Assembly: GCA_943735955.1 (NCBI GenBank)
Contig: OX030955.1
Coordinates: 14,204,583 to 14,268,582, forward strand
DNA from: Piscicola geometra
Lineage: Eukaryota > Annelida > Clitellata > Hirudinida > Piscicolidae
DNA length: 64,000 nt
Direction: 5' to 3'
Within the stretch, counting starts at the first letter, position 1; every line of letters begins with the position of its first letter. The notes below the pieces were generated by a model. The model had not been told where the DNA came from. It saw only the letters and a list, made by a program, of their open reading frames with translations, and did not search any database. The position numbers and the translations under genes are program-made. Positions 21,801-36,800 of the stretch are shown here, piece after piece.

Positions 21801-24800
21801 TAACACAGGAGTAGCACCCTTCCAGGGCGCCACCACAGGCACAGGCGGTCGTATCAGGGACGTGCAGGCAACCGGAAGAGGCGCTAGAGTGGTGGCCGGC
21901 ACCGCTGGCTACTGCGTGGGCTGCCTCAATGTTCCTGGTGAGTCTTTGCAGAACCTTAAGCCTCCTCGTGAACAGAAATTAAAAACAAAATATTCTAAAT
22001 TAAAAACAAAATATTCTAAATTACGAACAAAATATTCGTAATGTTTCCCCTTCGACCTGAGCGATCATGGCATACAAGGCTTTGGGAGGGTTGTCAAAAT
22101 CAGTTCAAAGTTTTCGGGCGTTTCAGTTTTGAATTTGTAGTTTGGTCTTTGAACTGTTTGTGGGATGAGATAACATAGTCGTGTGGAGTCTCATAGTGTA
22201 CTTGGTAGAGGTTTGTTTCAAAGACGATCACTCATTCATTAAACGTTTAACTCATTCTGAACCCATTCCCTTCTAATCATTCACATCAAACCGTTCTTCT
22301 CATCATAAACCATTTGTGCTTTTGAAGCTCGTTCGGATTGTTGCTGCATTGTAACCACTGACTCACGCTAGACCACAACACACAACTCATAACAAGAAAA
22401 CAATTCTACGCCAAAATCACCTAATAGATTACATCTTACCATGGGAAGCGACCGCTGCCTACCCTCCTAATCTGGCACTGCCTCTGGACATCCTCATAGA
22501 GGCTAGCAATGGCGCCTCCGACTACGGCAATAAGTTCGGTGAACCCATCGTGGCCGGATTCTGCAGGTCTTTTGGCATGCTGGATGTATCGGGTTAGTGA
22601 GTGTTTGTAAAGCAAATAAACAAATATTTATGTGTTCAAGTCTGTTGGTTTAAGGCGGACTGTTCTATGTTATTTATCCTGAAGTTTTCAGGTTTGCGTG
22701 TTTTTGAAAAGCAAAAATAATTTTTTAAGAGCTCTATCTGGTTTAATCTGCCTCGAAGATGGTTGAACTAGCGTCACTATCTGTTTTATTACCAACACTG
22801 CAACACCACAACCTCCACTACACCACCACCACCACCACTTCCTCAACACCACCACCACTTCACTACACCACCACCACCACCACTTCTTCGACACCACCAC
22901 CACTTCCTCAACACCACCACCACTTCACTACACCACCACCACTTCACTACACCACCACCACTTCTTCGACACCACCACCACTTCCTCAACACCACCACAA
23001 ACATCATCCGCTTCCACCACTTCCTCAACACCACCACCACTTCTTCGACACCACCACCACATCCTCAACACCACCACCACTTCACTACACCACCACCACT
23101 TCTTCAACACCACCACCACTTCCTCAACACCACCACCACTTCACTACACCACCACCACTTCTTCAACACCACCACCACTTCCTCAACACCACGACAAACA
23201 TCATCCGCTTCCACCACTTCCTCAACACCACCACAAACATCATCCGCTTCCACCACTTCTTCAACACCACCACCACTTCCTCAACACCACCACCACTTCC
23301 TCAACACCACCACCACTTCCTCAACACCACCACCACCACCACTTCTTCAACACCACTACCACTTCACTACACCACCACCACCACCACTTTCTCAACACCA
23401 CCACCACTTCCTCAACACCACCACCACTTCCTCAACACCACCACCACCACCACTTCTTCAACACCACCACCACTTCCTCAACACCACCACCACTTCACTA
23501 CACCACCACCACTTCACTACACCACCACCACCACCACTTCTTCAACACCACCACCACTTCCTCAACACCACCACCACTTCACTACACCACCACCACTTCT
23601 TCAACACCACCACCACTTCCTCAACACCACCACAAACATCATCCGCTTCCACCTCACTACTTTAACAGGAGAGCGCAGGGAGTGGCTGAAACCCATCATG
23701 TTCACAGGCGGCATCGGCAGCATGAAGGACTCTCACGTCAGCAAGATGCCGCCCTCTGTCGGTCTGTTCGCAACTTTTGTACTTCTTAATTGGGGAATTT
23801 TTTTTTGAAATAGCAAATTGGAAATAGTTTCTTGTTAGTTCCCTCTTATATGAATTTTTTAAAAGTTTTTGCTCTTTTATATAGCTTTTTTCTTCGTGCT
23901 AGCAAATAAATGTGCTTGTTCTCGGTCGTTGTGTTTTTTGAAGTTTTTTGGGTTTTTAAATTCATATCAAAGTAGGCTATCAAAATCATTGTCTCGATCA
24001 AGGCATTTTTCAAAGTTATCACTATCATCACCACAATTGCTCTCAAAGTTATCACTACTATCATCATAATCATGACTGCTCTTAGTATCATCATTATCAT
24101 GACGCAGGTATGAGTGTGGTGAAGGTGGGAGGGCCTGTGTTGAGGATCGGAGTGGGCGGAGGGAGCGCCTCATCCGCCAGTGTGCAAGGTTGCTCATGAT
24201 GGTTATGATACTGAGGATGATGATGATGATACTGATGATGATGATGATGATGATGATGATGGGGAAGATAAGAATAATAGTGATGATTATGTTAGTAATG
24301 ATAAAGCTATACACCTAAAACTCGCACTGTCCCAACTGATGATGATGATGATGATACTGATGGTGATGATGATGATGATGATTTTAGCAGTGATGAAACT
24401 CGCAATACCACTACAACTACCATAACCACCTCAACAACGACCACTACAACTACTACCTCAACTACCATAACCACCTCAACAACGACCACTACAACTACTA
24501 CCTCAACTACCATAACCACCTCAACAACGACCACTACAACTACTACCTCAACTACCATAACCACCTCAACAACGACCACTACAACTACTACCTCAACTAC
24601 CATAACCACCTCAACAACCACCACTACAACTACTACCTCAACTACCATAACCACCTCAACAACGACGACCTTAACACCCTCGCAGACGACCAACGGGACG
24701 AGTTGGACTTCAACGCGGTGCAGCGGGGCGATGCGGAGATGGGCGAGAAGATGAACCGAGTGATCAGGGCGTGTGTCGAGAAGGGCGCCGAGAATCCAAT

Positions 24801-27800
24801 ATGCTCCATACATGACCAAGGAGCCGGTGGCAATGGTAGGTTTGGTGTTGTGCGTGGTTATAAGGTTTTGTCTTGAGGTTGGTGCGTGTGGATGCGTGGC
24901 TGGTCTTATTCGGTCTTGTGTGTTGAAGTTGATGGAGGAGGGGGTTGTAGGGTGTTTTTCTGTGTAGTGTTTGAGAGGAACACTACTACTGGAGAGGGGT
25001 CATGAGTTACTTCCATTAAATAATAATAATAATTTTATTTTTCATGTGGTACCGGACACGCAACTGAAACGAACATTTTGAGGATTATCCAACTCACATT
25101 TTTCCGCGTATGTGCCAATTGTAGATTGCACCATCAAACGCCCACACACTCACCAAGGCAACGTCTTGAAGGAGCTCTGCCACCCTGGTGGTGCTGAGAT
25201 CAGACTGTCCTCATTCGAACTGGCTGACCCTTCGCTCTCTGCCCTCGAGGTTCGTGTGCCTTAGACTTGGGACTTGAGAAAGTCTCCTTTAGGTAGAGGC
25301 CTTATTATGTGTATGAATTGAGAAAAAATATTTTCAAGGTGTATCGTTACTAAATGGTTTTTAACTGTAAAACCACAAAACCGCTTTACATTAATTTCAC
25401 ATTAAGTATTTCTAAAAAATCATTTAAAAACTCAATTTTAGTTTGCACACTATGCATACAATTTGGAGAAGAAAATTGTGAAATAAAATTTGGAATTTAA
25501 AAGTTTGACTCTCTCAATCACTTGCAACCATCACCGCATCCACCACAAGCTGCACAGCCACTTATTCTACCACACGCACCACCATCACGCCAACACGCCA
25601 CTGCCACCGATGAGAAGGTGTGGACTGCGGAGTACCAGGAGAGCAACGCCATGCTGGTGAAGAATGAGAATCTCGCTTGCTTGCAGGAGATTTCCAAGAG
25701 GGAGAGGTGTACGGTGTCTGTGGTGGGAGAAATCACCGGAGATAATATGGTGTGTTTGGTTGGGTTGGCTTGTGGTGGTGGTTTGCTTTGGCTGAAGCGT
25801 GCGTTGATGGTGGTGTGTTGATGGTGGGGTGTTGATGGTGGGGTGTTGTTGGGGTGGGGTGTTGTTGAGGAAAGATGGAGAGATGAAATGTAGTGTGGAG
25901 AAGGGATGAAGAAAACTGGAATTTGTTGGTTTAACTGCTATTTTGAGTCTCTAATGATTTCTTCACTCGCCCATTAACCTATTGTATCAGTTTTTTTTAA
26001 AGTAATTCACAAAGCACTCATCTATAACTCTATCCATTCACCCACCCCCTCGTTATTTTATTCATTCATTCATCATCTCCCTCATCCGTTCATTCATTCA
26101 TCCACCCTCCCACTTATCAACCCACCCTCTCATCCACTCATCCACCCTCCACCCCATCTGTTTATTCTTCAACCCATCCCTCGTCTGTTTATCCACCCAC
26201 CCACTTCTTCCACTCACCCACCCACCCACCCACTCTTTCCACCCACCCACTCCTTCCACCCACCCACTCTTTCCACCCACCCACACCCTCCACCCACCCA
26301 CACCCTCCACCCACCCACACCCTCCACCCACCCACCCACCCACTCCCTCCACCCACCCACTCCTTCCACCCACCCACTTCCTCCACCCACCCACTTCCTC
26401 CACCCACCCACTCTTTCCACCCACCCACTCCCTCCACCCACCCACTCCTTCCACCCACCCACTCCCTCCCTCCACCCACTCCCTCCCTCCACCCACTCCC
26501 TCCCTCCACTCACCCACTCTTTCACCCACCCACTCCACCCACCCACTCCCTCCACACACCCACTCCCTTCACCCACCCACTCCCTCCACCCACCCACTCT
26601 CTCCACCCACCCACTCCCTCCACCCACCCACTCCCTCCACCCACCCACTCTTTCCACCCACCCACTCCCTCCCTCCACCCACTCCCTTCACCCACTCCCT
26701 CCCTCCACCCACTCCCTCCCTCCACCCACTCCCTCCACCCACTCCCTCCCTCCACCCACTCCCTCCACACACCCACTCCCTCCACCCACCCACTCCCTCC
26801 ACCCACCCACTCTTTCCACCCACCCACTCCTTCCACCCACCCACCCACTCCCTCCCTCCACCCACCCACTCCTTCCACCCACCCACTCCACCCACCCACT
26901 CCTCCCACCCACCCTTTCCCTCCACCCACCTTTTCCCTCCACCCACCCACTCCCTCCACCCACCCACCCACTCCCTCCACCCACCCACCCACCCACTCTT
27001 TCCACCCACCCACTCCCTCCACCCACCCACTCCCTCCACCCACCCACTCCCTCCACCCACCCACTCCCTCCACCCACCCACTCCCTCCACCCACCCACTC
27101 CTTCCACCCACCCACTCCTTCCATCCACCCACTCCCTCCACCCACCCACTCCCTCCCTCCACCCACCCACTCCTTCCACCCACCCACTTTTTCCACCCAC
27201 CCACTTCTTCCACCCACCCACCCACTCCCTCCATTCACCCACCCACTCCCTCCATTCACCCACCCACTCCCTCCATTCACCCACCCACTCCCTCCACCCA
27301 CCCACTCCCTCCACCCACCCACTCCCTCCACCCACCCACTCCCTCCCTCCACCCACCCACTCCACCCACCCACCCACTCCTTCCACCCACCCACTCCTTC
27401 CACCCACCCACTTCCTCCACTCCACCCACCTAGATCACCTTCATCGACGACCGACCCGCCCTCAAGAAGCTCAAGTCCAATGACGTCATCAGCTCCAGAC
27501 CTCCCATCCAATTAGATCTTGACCTGGTGCTAGGCAAAGTGCCAAAAAAGGTTTGGTTGGTTTGTACTTGCTAGCATTATATAATGATGCTAAACTTTTA
27601 TTTGCAATCTTTGTCTGCGTAACAGGAATCTATTTTTCATTGTTTGATCCAGTCTCCAAGATGCTTCTATGTTTCTTCATCGTCATCTAAATGTATGCAG
27701 CAGTGTTATTTTCGTTTCAGAAAATAATTATAGTTTTTATTTCAGTTTCGTTTTGGAATTAATTATAGTTTTTATTTTCGTTTTCGTTTTGAAAATAATT

Positions 27801-30800
27801 AAAGTTTTTATTTTCGTTTTGAAAATATTTAAAGTTTTTATTTTCATTTCAGTTTTGAAAATAATTAAATTTTTATTTTCATTTCAGTTTTGAGAATATA
27901 TTAATTTACAACTTTGAACACTATTTTTTTATATCTAATAAAATTAATTGATCATAAAATGAAACAGTAAAATAGAACTGTATATTAACAACGAATGAGT
28001 TTTAAAAATTAACAGTCAATTGAAATATTATAAGAATTGAGTACGTAAATTATTGAGTAATAACAAATTTGAAAAAGAATACAAAAATTACGATTAAAAT
28101 AAGGGATAATTTAATTGACAAAGCGAAGCAGTAATAAAACAACGTTTTATAAATGGCGCTACTTTCATAAAGCCCAAAGAATATGTTTATAACATAGACA
28201 TATTTTTTATATAAATTACACATTTACATATTATGGCATACTTTGAAATTTATTTAATTTTCGTTTTGAAAATAATTATAGTTTTTATTTCAGTTTCGTT
28301 TTGGAAATAATTATAGTTTTTATTTTCGTTTTCGTGGAACGATTATTCAGAATTGTCGTTTTCGTTTTCGTTACGAAAATAACACTGACATGCAGTAAGA
28401 CGGAGTAATTTCAAATCGGTGTATTATTCCACTCATTTCCTGAGTAATATTCTGATGACGTATAAAAGTGTCCGATGTACAGAGCGGCTCAGCATTTATT
28501 CCACCACCACCACCACCATCACTGCCACCACCACCACTACCACCACCACCACCATCACTGCCACCACCACCACTACCACCACCACCACTGACCACCATCA
28601 CCACTGACACCACCACCACCACTGACCACCATCACCACTGACCACCATCACCACTGACCACCACCACCACTGACCACCATCACCACCACTGACCACCACC
28701 ACCACTGACACACACACAGGAGTACCACGTGGCCAGGGTGGCCAGCAATCACTCGCCCATCCACCTGCCTCCCTCGCTCAGCGTGCAACAGGCGCTCGAC
28801 CGGGTGCTCAGACTCCCGTCGGTCGCTTCCAAGAGATTCCTCACTTCTAAGGCGGGGAGGAGGGGGTGTTGGTCGTTGTGGTTGGTCGTTGTGGTTGGTC
28901 GTTGTGGGTGGGTTGTGGGGTTGGTGGTTAAGTAATTAAAAATGTTTGAAGAAGTGCCGTGGAAAGAGGCTTCATGATCTGTGCCCACTTGATGGTGATG
29001 ATGATTATTATTATTATTATTATCTTGGAGGGTAGTCGTGATTCTGGAGAAAAGTGGTTCTTGTGGTAGATTCTGGAGAAAAGTGGTTCTTGTGGTAGTA
29101 ATGATTTGGGAAGAATATGGATGATGGAACCAAAGTGTCTTCATGCGAGAGATTTATAGCTTTTCGTTTTATATTTGTTTAAGCTTTAAGTCTTGCTCGC
29201 CATAATTCTCGTCTTCACTATCATCATCACCACTATCGTCATCACCACTCTCATCATCACTATCGTCATCACCACTCTCATCATCACTATCATCATCACC
29301 ACTATCATCATCACCACTCTCATTCCAAGCATTTCCTCTCACGCCATGATCACTACACTCATCTCTACTCAAACCATCATCATCGTAATCACATCATCAT
29401 CATCATCGTCACACCATCATCATCATCATCGTAATCATCATCATCGTAATCACATCATCATCATCATCCTTATCATAATGACACAGGTGGACAGGTCAGT
29501 GACAGGACTGGTGGCCCAGCAGCAGTGTGTCGGACCGCTGCACACTCCACTGGCAGATGTCGCTGTACTGGCCCTCAGCCATTTTGATGTGGTAGGTGGT
29601 GGTGGTGGCTTGGTATGTGTTGCTGCTTTTGTGTGAAGTGTGAAAAGGGGTGTTTTACTTAATTAGTAATTAACTTAGTAGTTGAATTAGTAATTAACTT
29701 AGTAGTTGAATTAGTAATTAACTTAATAGTTGAATTAGTAATTAACTTAGTAGTTGAATTAGTAATTAACTTAGTAGTTGAATTAGTAATTAACTTAGTA
29801 GTTGAATTAGTAATTAACTTAGTAGTTGAATTAGTAATTAACTTAGTAGTTGAATTAGTAATTAACTTAGTAGTTGAATTAGTAATTAACTTAGTAGTTG
29901 AATTAGTAATTAACTAAGTAGTTGAATTAGTAATTAACTTAGTAGTTGAATTAGTAATTAACTTAGTAGTTGAATTAGTAATTAACTTAGTAGTTGAATT
30001 AGTAATTATTTTAGTAGTTGAATTAGTAATTAACTTAGTAGTTGAATTAGTAATTAACTTAGTAGTTGAATTAGTAATTAACTTAGTAGTTGAATTAGTA
30101 ATTAACTTAGTTGAATTAGTAATTAACTTAGTAGTTGAATTAGTAATTAACCTAGTAGTTGAATTAGTAATTAACTTAGTAGTTGAATTATTGATTTAAT
30201 TAATTATTTTTAATTAGAAGCTGGAGTTTTTTTTCAATTTTGAGTTGTTGATGTTGCATTGAAAGATTAGTCTTAGTTTTGTGTTGGTTGTAGCTTGGAA
30301 AGCAAGTAATGATAAGACTTGGTCGAAATTATTTCTCAATTATTTTTCACTTTCCACTATCCCACTCCAATCCACCATCCCACTCCAATCCACCATCCCA
30401 CTCCAATCCACCTTCCCATTCCACTCCACTATCCCACTCCACTCCACCTTCCCACTCCACTCCACCTTCCCACTCCACTCCACTATCCCACTCCACTCCA
30501 CCATCCCACTCCACTCCACCAATTCTACCACCCCAACCCACTCCCACCTCAATACACTCAACCACCAACTCACTCCCACCTCAATACACTCCACCACCAA
30601 CTCACTCCTTCCACGGCAGAAAGGCTCAGCGACGGCGATAGGCGAACAACCGGTCAAGTGCCTGGTAGATGCATGCAGTGGTGCTCGTATGGCCGTGGCT
30701 GAAGCCCTTACTAACCTTGTGTGGGCGTCTGTGGGAGACATCAGGGTGGGTTGGTGGATGGGTGCTTGAGCGGGTGACTGCGTAGATGGAGGGCTGCTAA

Positions 30801-33800
30801 TTTATTGATGATGGGGGAGCGGGGATGGCTTAAATGCTAGACGTCGGACTTGAAACTTAAAGGTCGCCAGTTCGAATCCCTGACAAGCAACCGTGAACTA
30901 TCATTTACCTAGTGTACATGATGCGGTTTGGGCGACGTATGCATTGAGAGATGTGTACGTCGTGTGGAGTGGCGTCTCTGGCGCATAAGAGTTCTCAGAA
31001 CAATTGAAACATGGCCTGCGTCTGTCAGGCTGTGAATAATACAGACCATAAAAATAAAAAATAGATTAATCATTTAATACTTTCTCGCTTAATCTCCTTT
31101 GGAATACTCTTCTCAAGCGTTATATATGTAATCCATTATTACTGCCTGTCCCGATCTTACAATCTATAATCATGCAACCACAATCCGCATTTAATTCCCT
31201 ATTTAAAATTTCTACAATTATCCATTATCATTATTCTCTATCTCACTATTATTCAACCATCATGCAAAAATCCCCCACAATCTAAAAATCCACTTTACAA
31301 CCCACCACCATACAACAACCCACCACCATACAACAACAACCCACCACCATACAACAACAACCCACCACCATACAACAACAACCCACCACCATACAACATC
31401 AACCCACCACCATACGACAACAACCCACCACCATACGACAACAACCCACCACCATACGACAACAACCCACCACCATACAACAACAACCCACCACCATACA
31501 ACAACAACCCACCATCATGCAACAACAACCCACCACCATACAACAACAACCCACCACCATACAACAACAACCCACCACCATACGACAACAACCCACCACC
31601 ATACAACAACAACCCACCACCATACAACAACAACCCACCATCATGCAACAACCACCCACCATCATGCAACAACCACCATTAGGACGTAAAGTGCAGCGCC
31701 AATTGGATGTGGCCAGCCAAATTGCCAGCGGAGGACGCCCGACTTTACGACGCATGTGTCGCGATGACGAGCCTCCTCAACGAACTGGGAGTCGGTGTTG
31801 ATGGCGGCAAGGACTCCCTGAGTATGGCTGCCAAAGTGGATGGCCGAGTCGTCAAGTCACCTGGTGGGTGGCATGGGATTTGTTGGTTGGTGAGGCTGGT
31901 TGGTTGGTTGTCATAGTGCTTTCGAAAATTAAAAATTTTCAGACTTCCAAAATGTCAAATAGATTAAACTATTATATTAATATAATATGACAAAATCATC
32001 ATCGAGCGGGCGCAGATGAGGGGCTAGGAGGCATTTTTTTCGCGGCGCGACGAATATAATATAATAAGACTATAATAATATAAAATATATATATATAACT
32101 ATAATAATATAAAATATATATATAAGACTATAATAATATAAAATATATATATAAGACTATAATAATATAAAATATATATATCGTAAGACTATAATAATAT
32201 ATAATTTATATATAATAAGACTATATTAGAATAAAATATATATATAATAAGACTATAGTAATATATAATATATATATAATAAGACTATAATAATATAAAA
32301 TATATATATATAATAAGACTATAATAATATAAAATATATATATAATAAGACTATAATAATATATAATATATATACAATAAGACTATAATAATATAAAATA
32401 TATATATAATAAGACTATAATAATAATAAAAATTTATATATATAGTAAGACTATAATAATATAAAATATATCATCACTGGTTTTCAGGCAGCCTGGTGAT
32501 ATCGACGTATGCAGCTTGTGATGACGTCACTCTGACAGTAACGCCTGATCTCAAGTGTCCCGAGGGCAGAGGTGGGTTGTGTGGGCTGGTAATAGTAGTA
32601 GTTATAATACTAAGAATAAAAATAGCTGTTAATAATAGGGTAGCTTTTAATGTTTTGTTAGCATTGATCTCGTAGCGGTTCAGTAGTGGTTTCGACTGTT
32701 GGTGGTCGTTAGAATGCCAATGCTGAAAATTATCTCCTAACATGACGAGCATATCTCAATAACACACATACACAAATACTAACCTTAACCCCCCCCCCCC
32801 CCCCCATCATCTCTTCTTTTCCTCTCTCTAGGCACCCTTCTTCATGTGCCTCTTTCAACGGGGCATCACCGCCTCGGAGGCTCAGCGCTCGCTCACTGCT
32901 TCAACTCGATCGGGACTTCAGCGCCTGACATCGACGATCCTTCGCTCTTCGTCGCTGCTTTCCACGCAATACAGCAGCTGATCAAGGGTTGGTTGAAAGT
33001 GCGTCTGAGAGAGGGTTTAAGGTTGTTTTTGTATTAAAAGGAGGATAATGGCTTTAAACGGGACAAAATTTTATTAATTTTTAAACATTTTATATTACTG
33101 AATTTTAAACATATAAAATAAATCATAATAATTTATTTATAGGTCGTAAAATCAGGTCAGGTCATGACGTCAGTGACGGTGGTTTCTTGACGTGTGTCTT
33201 GGAAATGGCCTTTGCGGGAAACTGTGGTCTGGAGCTTGACCTCAAAGGGGAAGGTCACAGCAGATGGAATGCTTTTGTTTGAAATTATTCTGATCATTTT
33301 TTTGTTTGTTTCATTTTCTTTTTTAAGTGTATTATTAGACTTCAGTTAATTGCCTTGGCGCTATATTAAAAACATCATCATGATTATTATTAATAAAATT
33401 AGTCGTGAAAAAAGACTTAAACTTGCTCTTGCCATTAACACCATCATTATAAACACCCTCACACCCCTCACAGCACCACTCTTCGAGTACCTTTTCAACG
33501 AAGAAGCCGCCTACGTGCTGGAGGTTTCCTCCGATGACCTTGATGACGTCATGAAGGTCATCGAGAAACACCACGTGACCTCGAATCTGATTGGTCACTC
33601 GTTTAGTGGTGGTGGTGGTAGTGATGATGGCCAGGTGGGTGTTTATAATAATTATGGTTATGATTATGATGCTGATGATAATGATGGTTATGATTATGAT
33701 GCTGACCAATCCCCCTCAAAATCAGGTGACTGTGAAGTACAACGGGGAGGAGGTGTTGGTGGGAAGGGTGGCAGAACTGAGGGCCGTGTGGGAAGACACT

Positions 33801-36800
33801 TCGTTTCGTCTGGAACGCCTGCAGTCGAACATTGTGACGGCGGAGGAAGAAGAGACGGCGTTGCTGCTCAGGAAGGGACCCTCCTACCAGACCACCTTCG
33901 ACCCCGACCTGCCGTTGGCCTCTCTCCTTCGTTGGTGTTTCAGTTTGGTGGAATTGATTGTTTTTGTGCGCTGTTTTATTAATTTGAGATTTACCGCAAA
34001 ACAGCAATATCTTCGCACACTTCTAAATAAATATTTTCCCACATTTTAAAACTTTTTGTAAAAAAACTAAATTTTTAAATATGGATTTTTCGTTTGTTTT
34101 TTTATTTTTAGTCGAATTAACTTAGTCATAATAAATGCTTAAATGACAATCATGATGGGTTTTCAAAGCCATTTAAATGCTATATGTCAGATGCAGTTCC
34201 CAGTGGAGGTGTGAGGGTGGCTGTGTTGAGGGAAGAGGGCAGTAACGGAGACAGGGAGATGGCTGCAGCCCTCTTCATGGCAGGCTTCACCGTCGTCGAC
34301 GTCAACATGCAGGTTCTGGTAGTTTTGAAGATCTACCGTAAAATGCCAAATTGTTTAGACACTCATTTTTAGAAAAAATACTTTTTTTTGGTTTTTAGTT
34401 TGGACTAGAGGTCGGACATGGACGATTTTTCATTCCCGGTCCCGTCCCGTTCCCGAAATTTGTTTTCCCGTCCCGTCCCGTTCCCGATGAGACATCAGAA
34501 TTTTGATTCCCGTCCCGTCCCGTTCCCGAAATTTTTTTTCCCGTCCCGTCCCGTTCCCGATGGGACATCAGAATTTTGATTCCCGTCCCGTCCCGTTCCC
34601 GAATTTTTTTTTCCCGACCCGTTCCCGAAAGCTTTTTGTTTTTTTATTCATTTTCGCTGCCGTTTTCACTGGTCCCAAACTTGCTAGTTCTAAAATTTCT
34701 TAACATTTATTATTTGAAAGTCAGAGAATAATTCTTTTAATGAAATAAAAAAACACGATTTAAATTTCAATATTTATTGAAATGAAAGTATTGTTTTTGA
34801 GTAATTCAATCAAGTCTTTATTGCTTTTCACACGGGTTAAACCGTTAAGAGTATCAGCTTTCAAATGAGATGATTTTGGGTCTGAAGTTAAACGACCACA
34901 TATTGAAAAATTCTGTTCACAGCGAATATAACATGCAGATATACTAAACAAAATTTTGGCTACTTCTTGTACTATTTTAAAGTTGCTCATTTTACTCCAA
35001 TAAAATAAAACATCTTTATAGTTTTCCATTTTTTTTGCGACGTAATTGTGAATATTTGTTCAATTCATCCTCTTCTGAATCTTTTTCTTTTTTCATTATT
35101 ACTAATTCTTTAATAATGTTAGAAATATGTTTTTTAACAAAATTCTTATTCTCCACAACTTCAAATATAAAATCATTCGTATAATTTGATAGTATAATAA
35201 TTTTATTATAATTTTTACATTATAAAAACAAACATAATAGGTCTAAATAACCATCATTTGTTTTTTTCTCAAAGGCACTGCAGCTTAGTCTGGCTGTACA
35301 AAATAGAATAATATTTTCTCTAATGAAAGTCTTGGTATTTATTTCTCTTCTATCCCAAACTTTTTTCCTATTATTCTTTCATACTGGGGATGCAACAGAC
35401 ATGCTGCCATATGAATAAGATCAATGACATCTTTTCTTTTGTTGAAATGATCAACTGAGCAATCATTTGGAAATTAATCATTCAAATTCAAAGTATTAAT
35501 TTATAAAATTAAAATTAGATTTCATCTGAAAAGTTTTCATCATCGCCCATTTGTTCTAATCTCCCTAATCTTTGGACTCATCATAACAACTTCAAATGTA
35601 GTGTTGGAGATTTTGATATTGGCAATGGTGGCTTCGTTATACATTTCCATTGCATTTAATACTTATTTTAAGTACGGAGTATCGATGAAATAAAGATTTC
35701 CATACTTAGAAGTTTGCTGAAAAATCATTGTTAAAGAATCCAATCCCAATAACTGTTATTCCCGTTTTTCCCGTTCCCGATTAAAAAGTTGATTCCCGTT
35801 CCCGTCTTTTCCCGTTCCAGATTTGAATGTTGATTCCCGTTCCCGTCCCGAAAACCTATTCCCGGTTCCCGACTTTTCCCGTCTCGAAATTAATTTTCAT
35901 TCCCGTTCCCGCGGGTACCCGGTCAGATCGGGTACCCGGTCCGACCTCTAGTTTGGACATACACTTTAAAAACTAGAATGTCTATAGTGCTAATTGTGGC
36001 GAACAATAATAATACTCGTAACTGAATTTAAATAATATGACCAATTTAATTCGACATAGAACTATTAAGAAAAAACTTCAATATTCATCAATTTAGAATT
36101 ATTTGAAAAAATATTTATTTTTGTATATTTGAAAGAACAATTGGGAAAGAATACTGGGTGTTGTAGTGTTTTAAATTTTTTGCTAATTTTTGAATGGGTA
36201 CGGGATGTTGTGTTTGATTTTATTGTTGATTTGATACATGCTTTTTTACAGAACATGTTGGTAAATATGACTATGGTTTTTTTTCTACTGGGTGTTGTGG
36301 ATTATTAAATTTCTTATTTGATACATATTTGTGAATTCCCACAGGACCTGATCTCGAAGAGCATACGGCTGGATGACTTCAGAGGCGTGGTCTTCGTCGG
36401 AGGCTTCAGTTACGCCGATGTCTTCGGCTCAGCCAAAGGTCTCCATCGAACGTCCTTCTTTAATATATTTCTCTTAGTTTTTATTTTTAACCACTTGAAC
36501 CTTTCTTCCCTTCCCTCTCCTACCTCAGGCTGGGCCACTGCCATCCGCTTCAACGAGGACTTGAGCGCTCAGTTCAATGCCTTCTACAAACGACGCAACA
36601 CCTTCTCGCTAGGGGTGTGCAACGGATGTCAGCTGATGAGCTACCTGGGATGGGTGGGCACGGTTGCCGCTGACCAGGGTGAGTGCTATGAATAAAAATA
36701 ATTAAAAATGGATGAAATGAAGATATTTTATAAGGGCGTCGTAGTGGTGACTGCAGAGGTGTGTGCTTGTGATGATGTAATGCTGATATTTTATAAGGGT

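Noticed and set aside
22759..23808. 349-codon His/Thr/Pro-rich frame
   Set aside because: Runs through a CACCAC array into a real PFAS exon in the wrong context; no start context, the exon is explained by splicing.
24307..24819. Val-rich minus-strand frame
   Set aside because: Antisense of a 45-bp array and of PFAS exon 11.
26098..27511. Several Gly/Trp/Val-rich minus-strand frames up to 329 codons
   Set aside because: Translation of a 15-bp minisatellite in an intron; no non-repeat sequence supports a gene.
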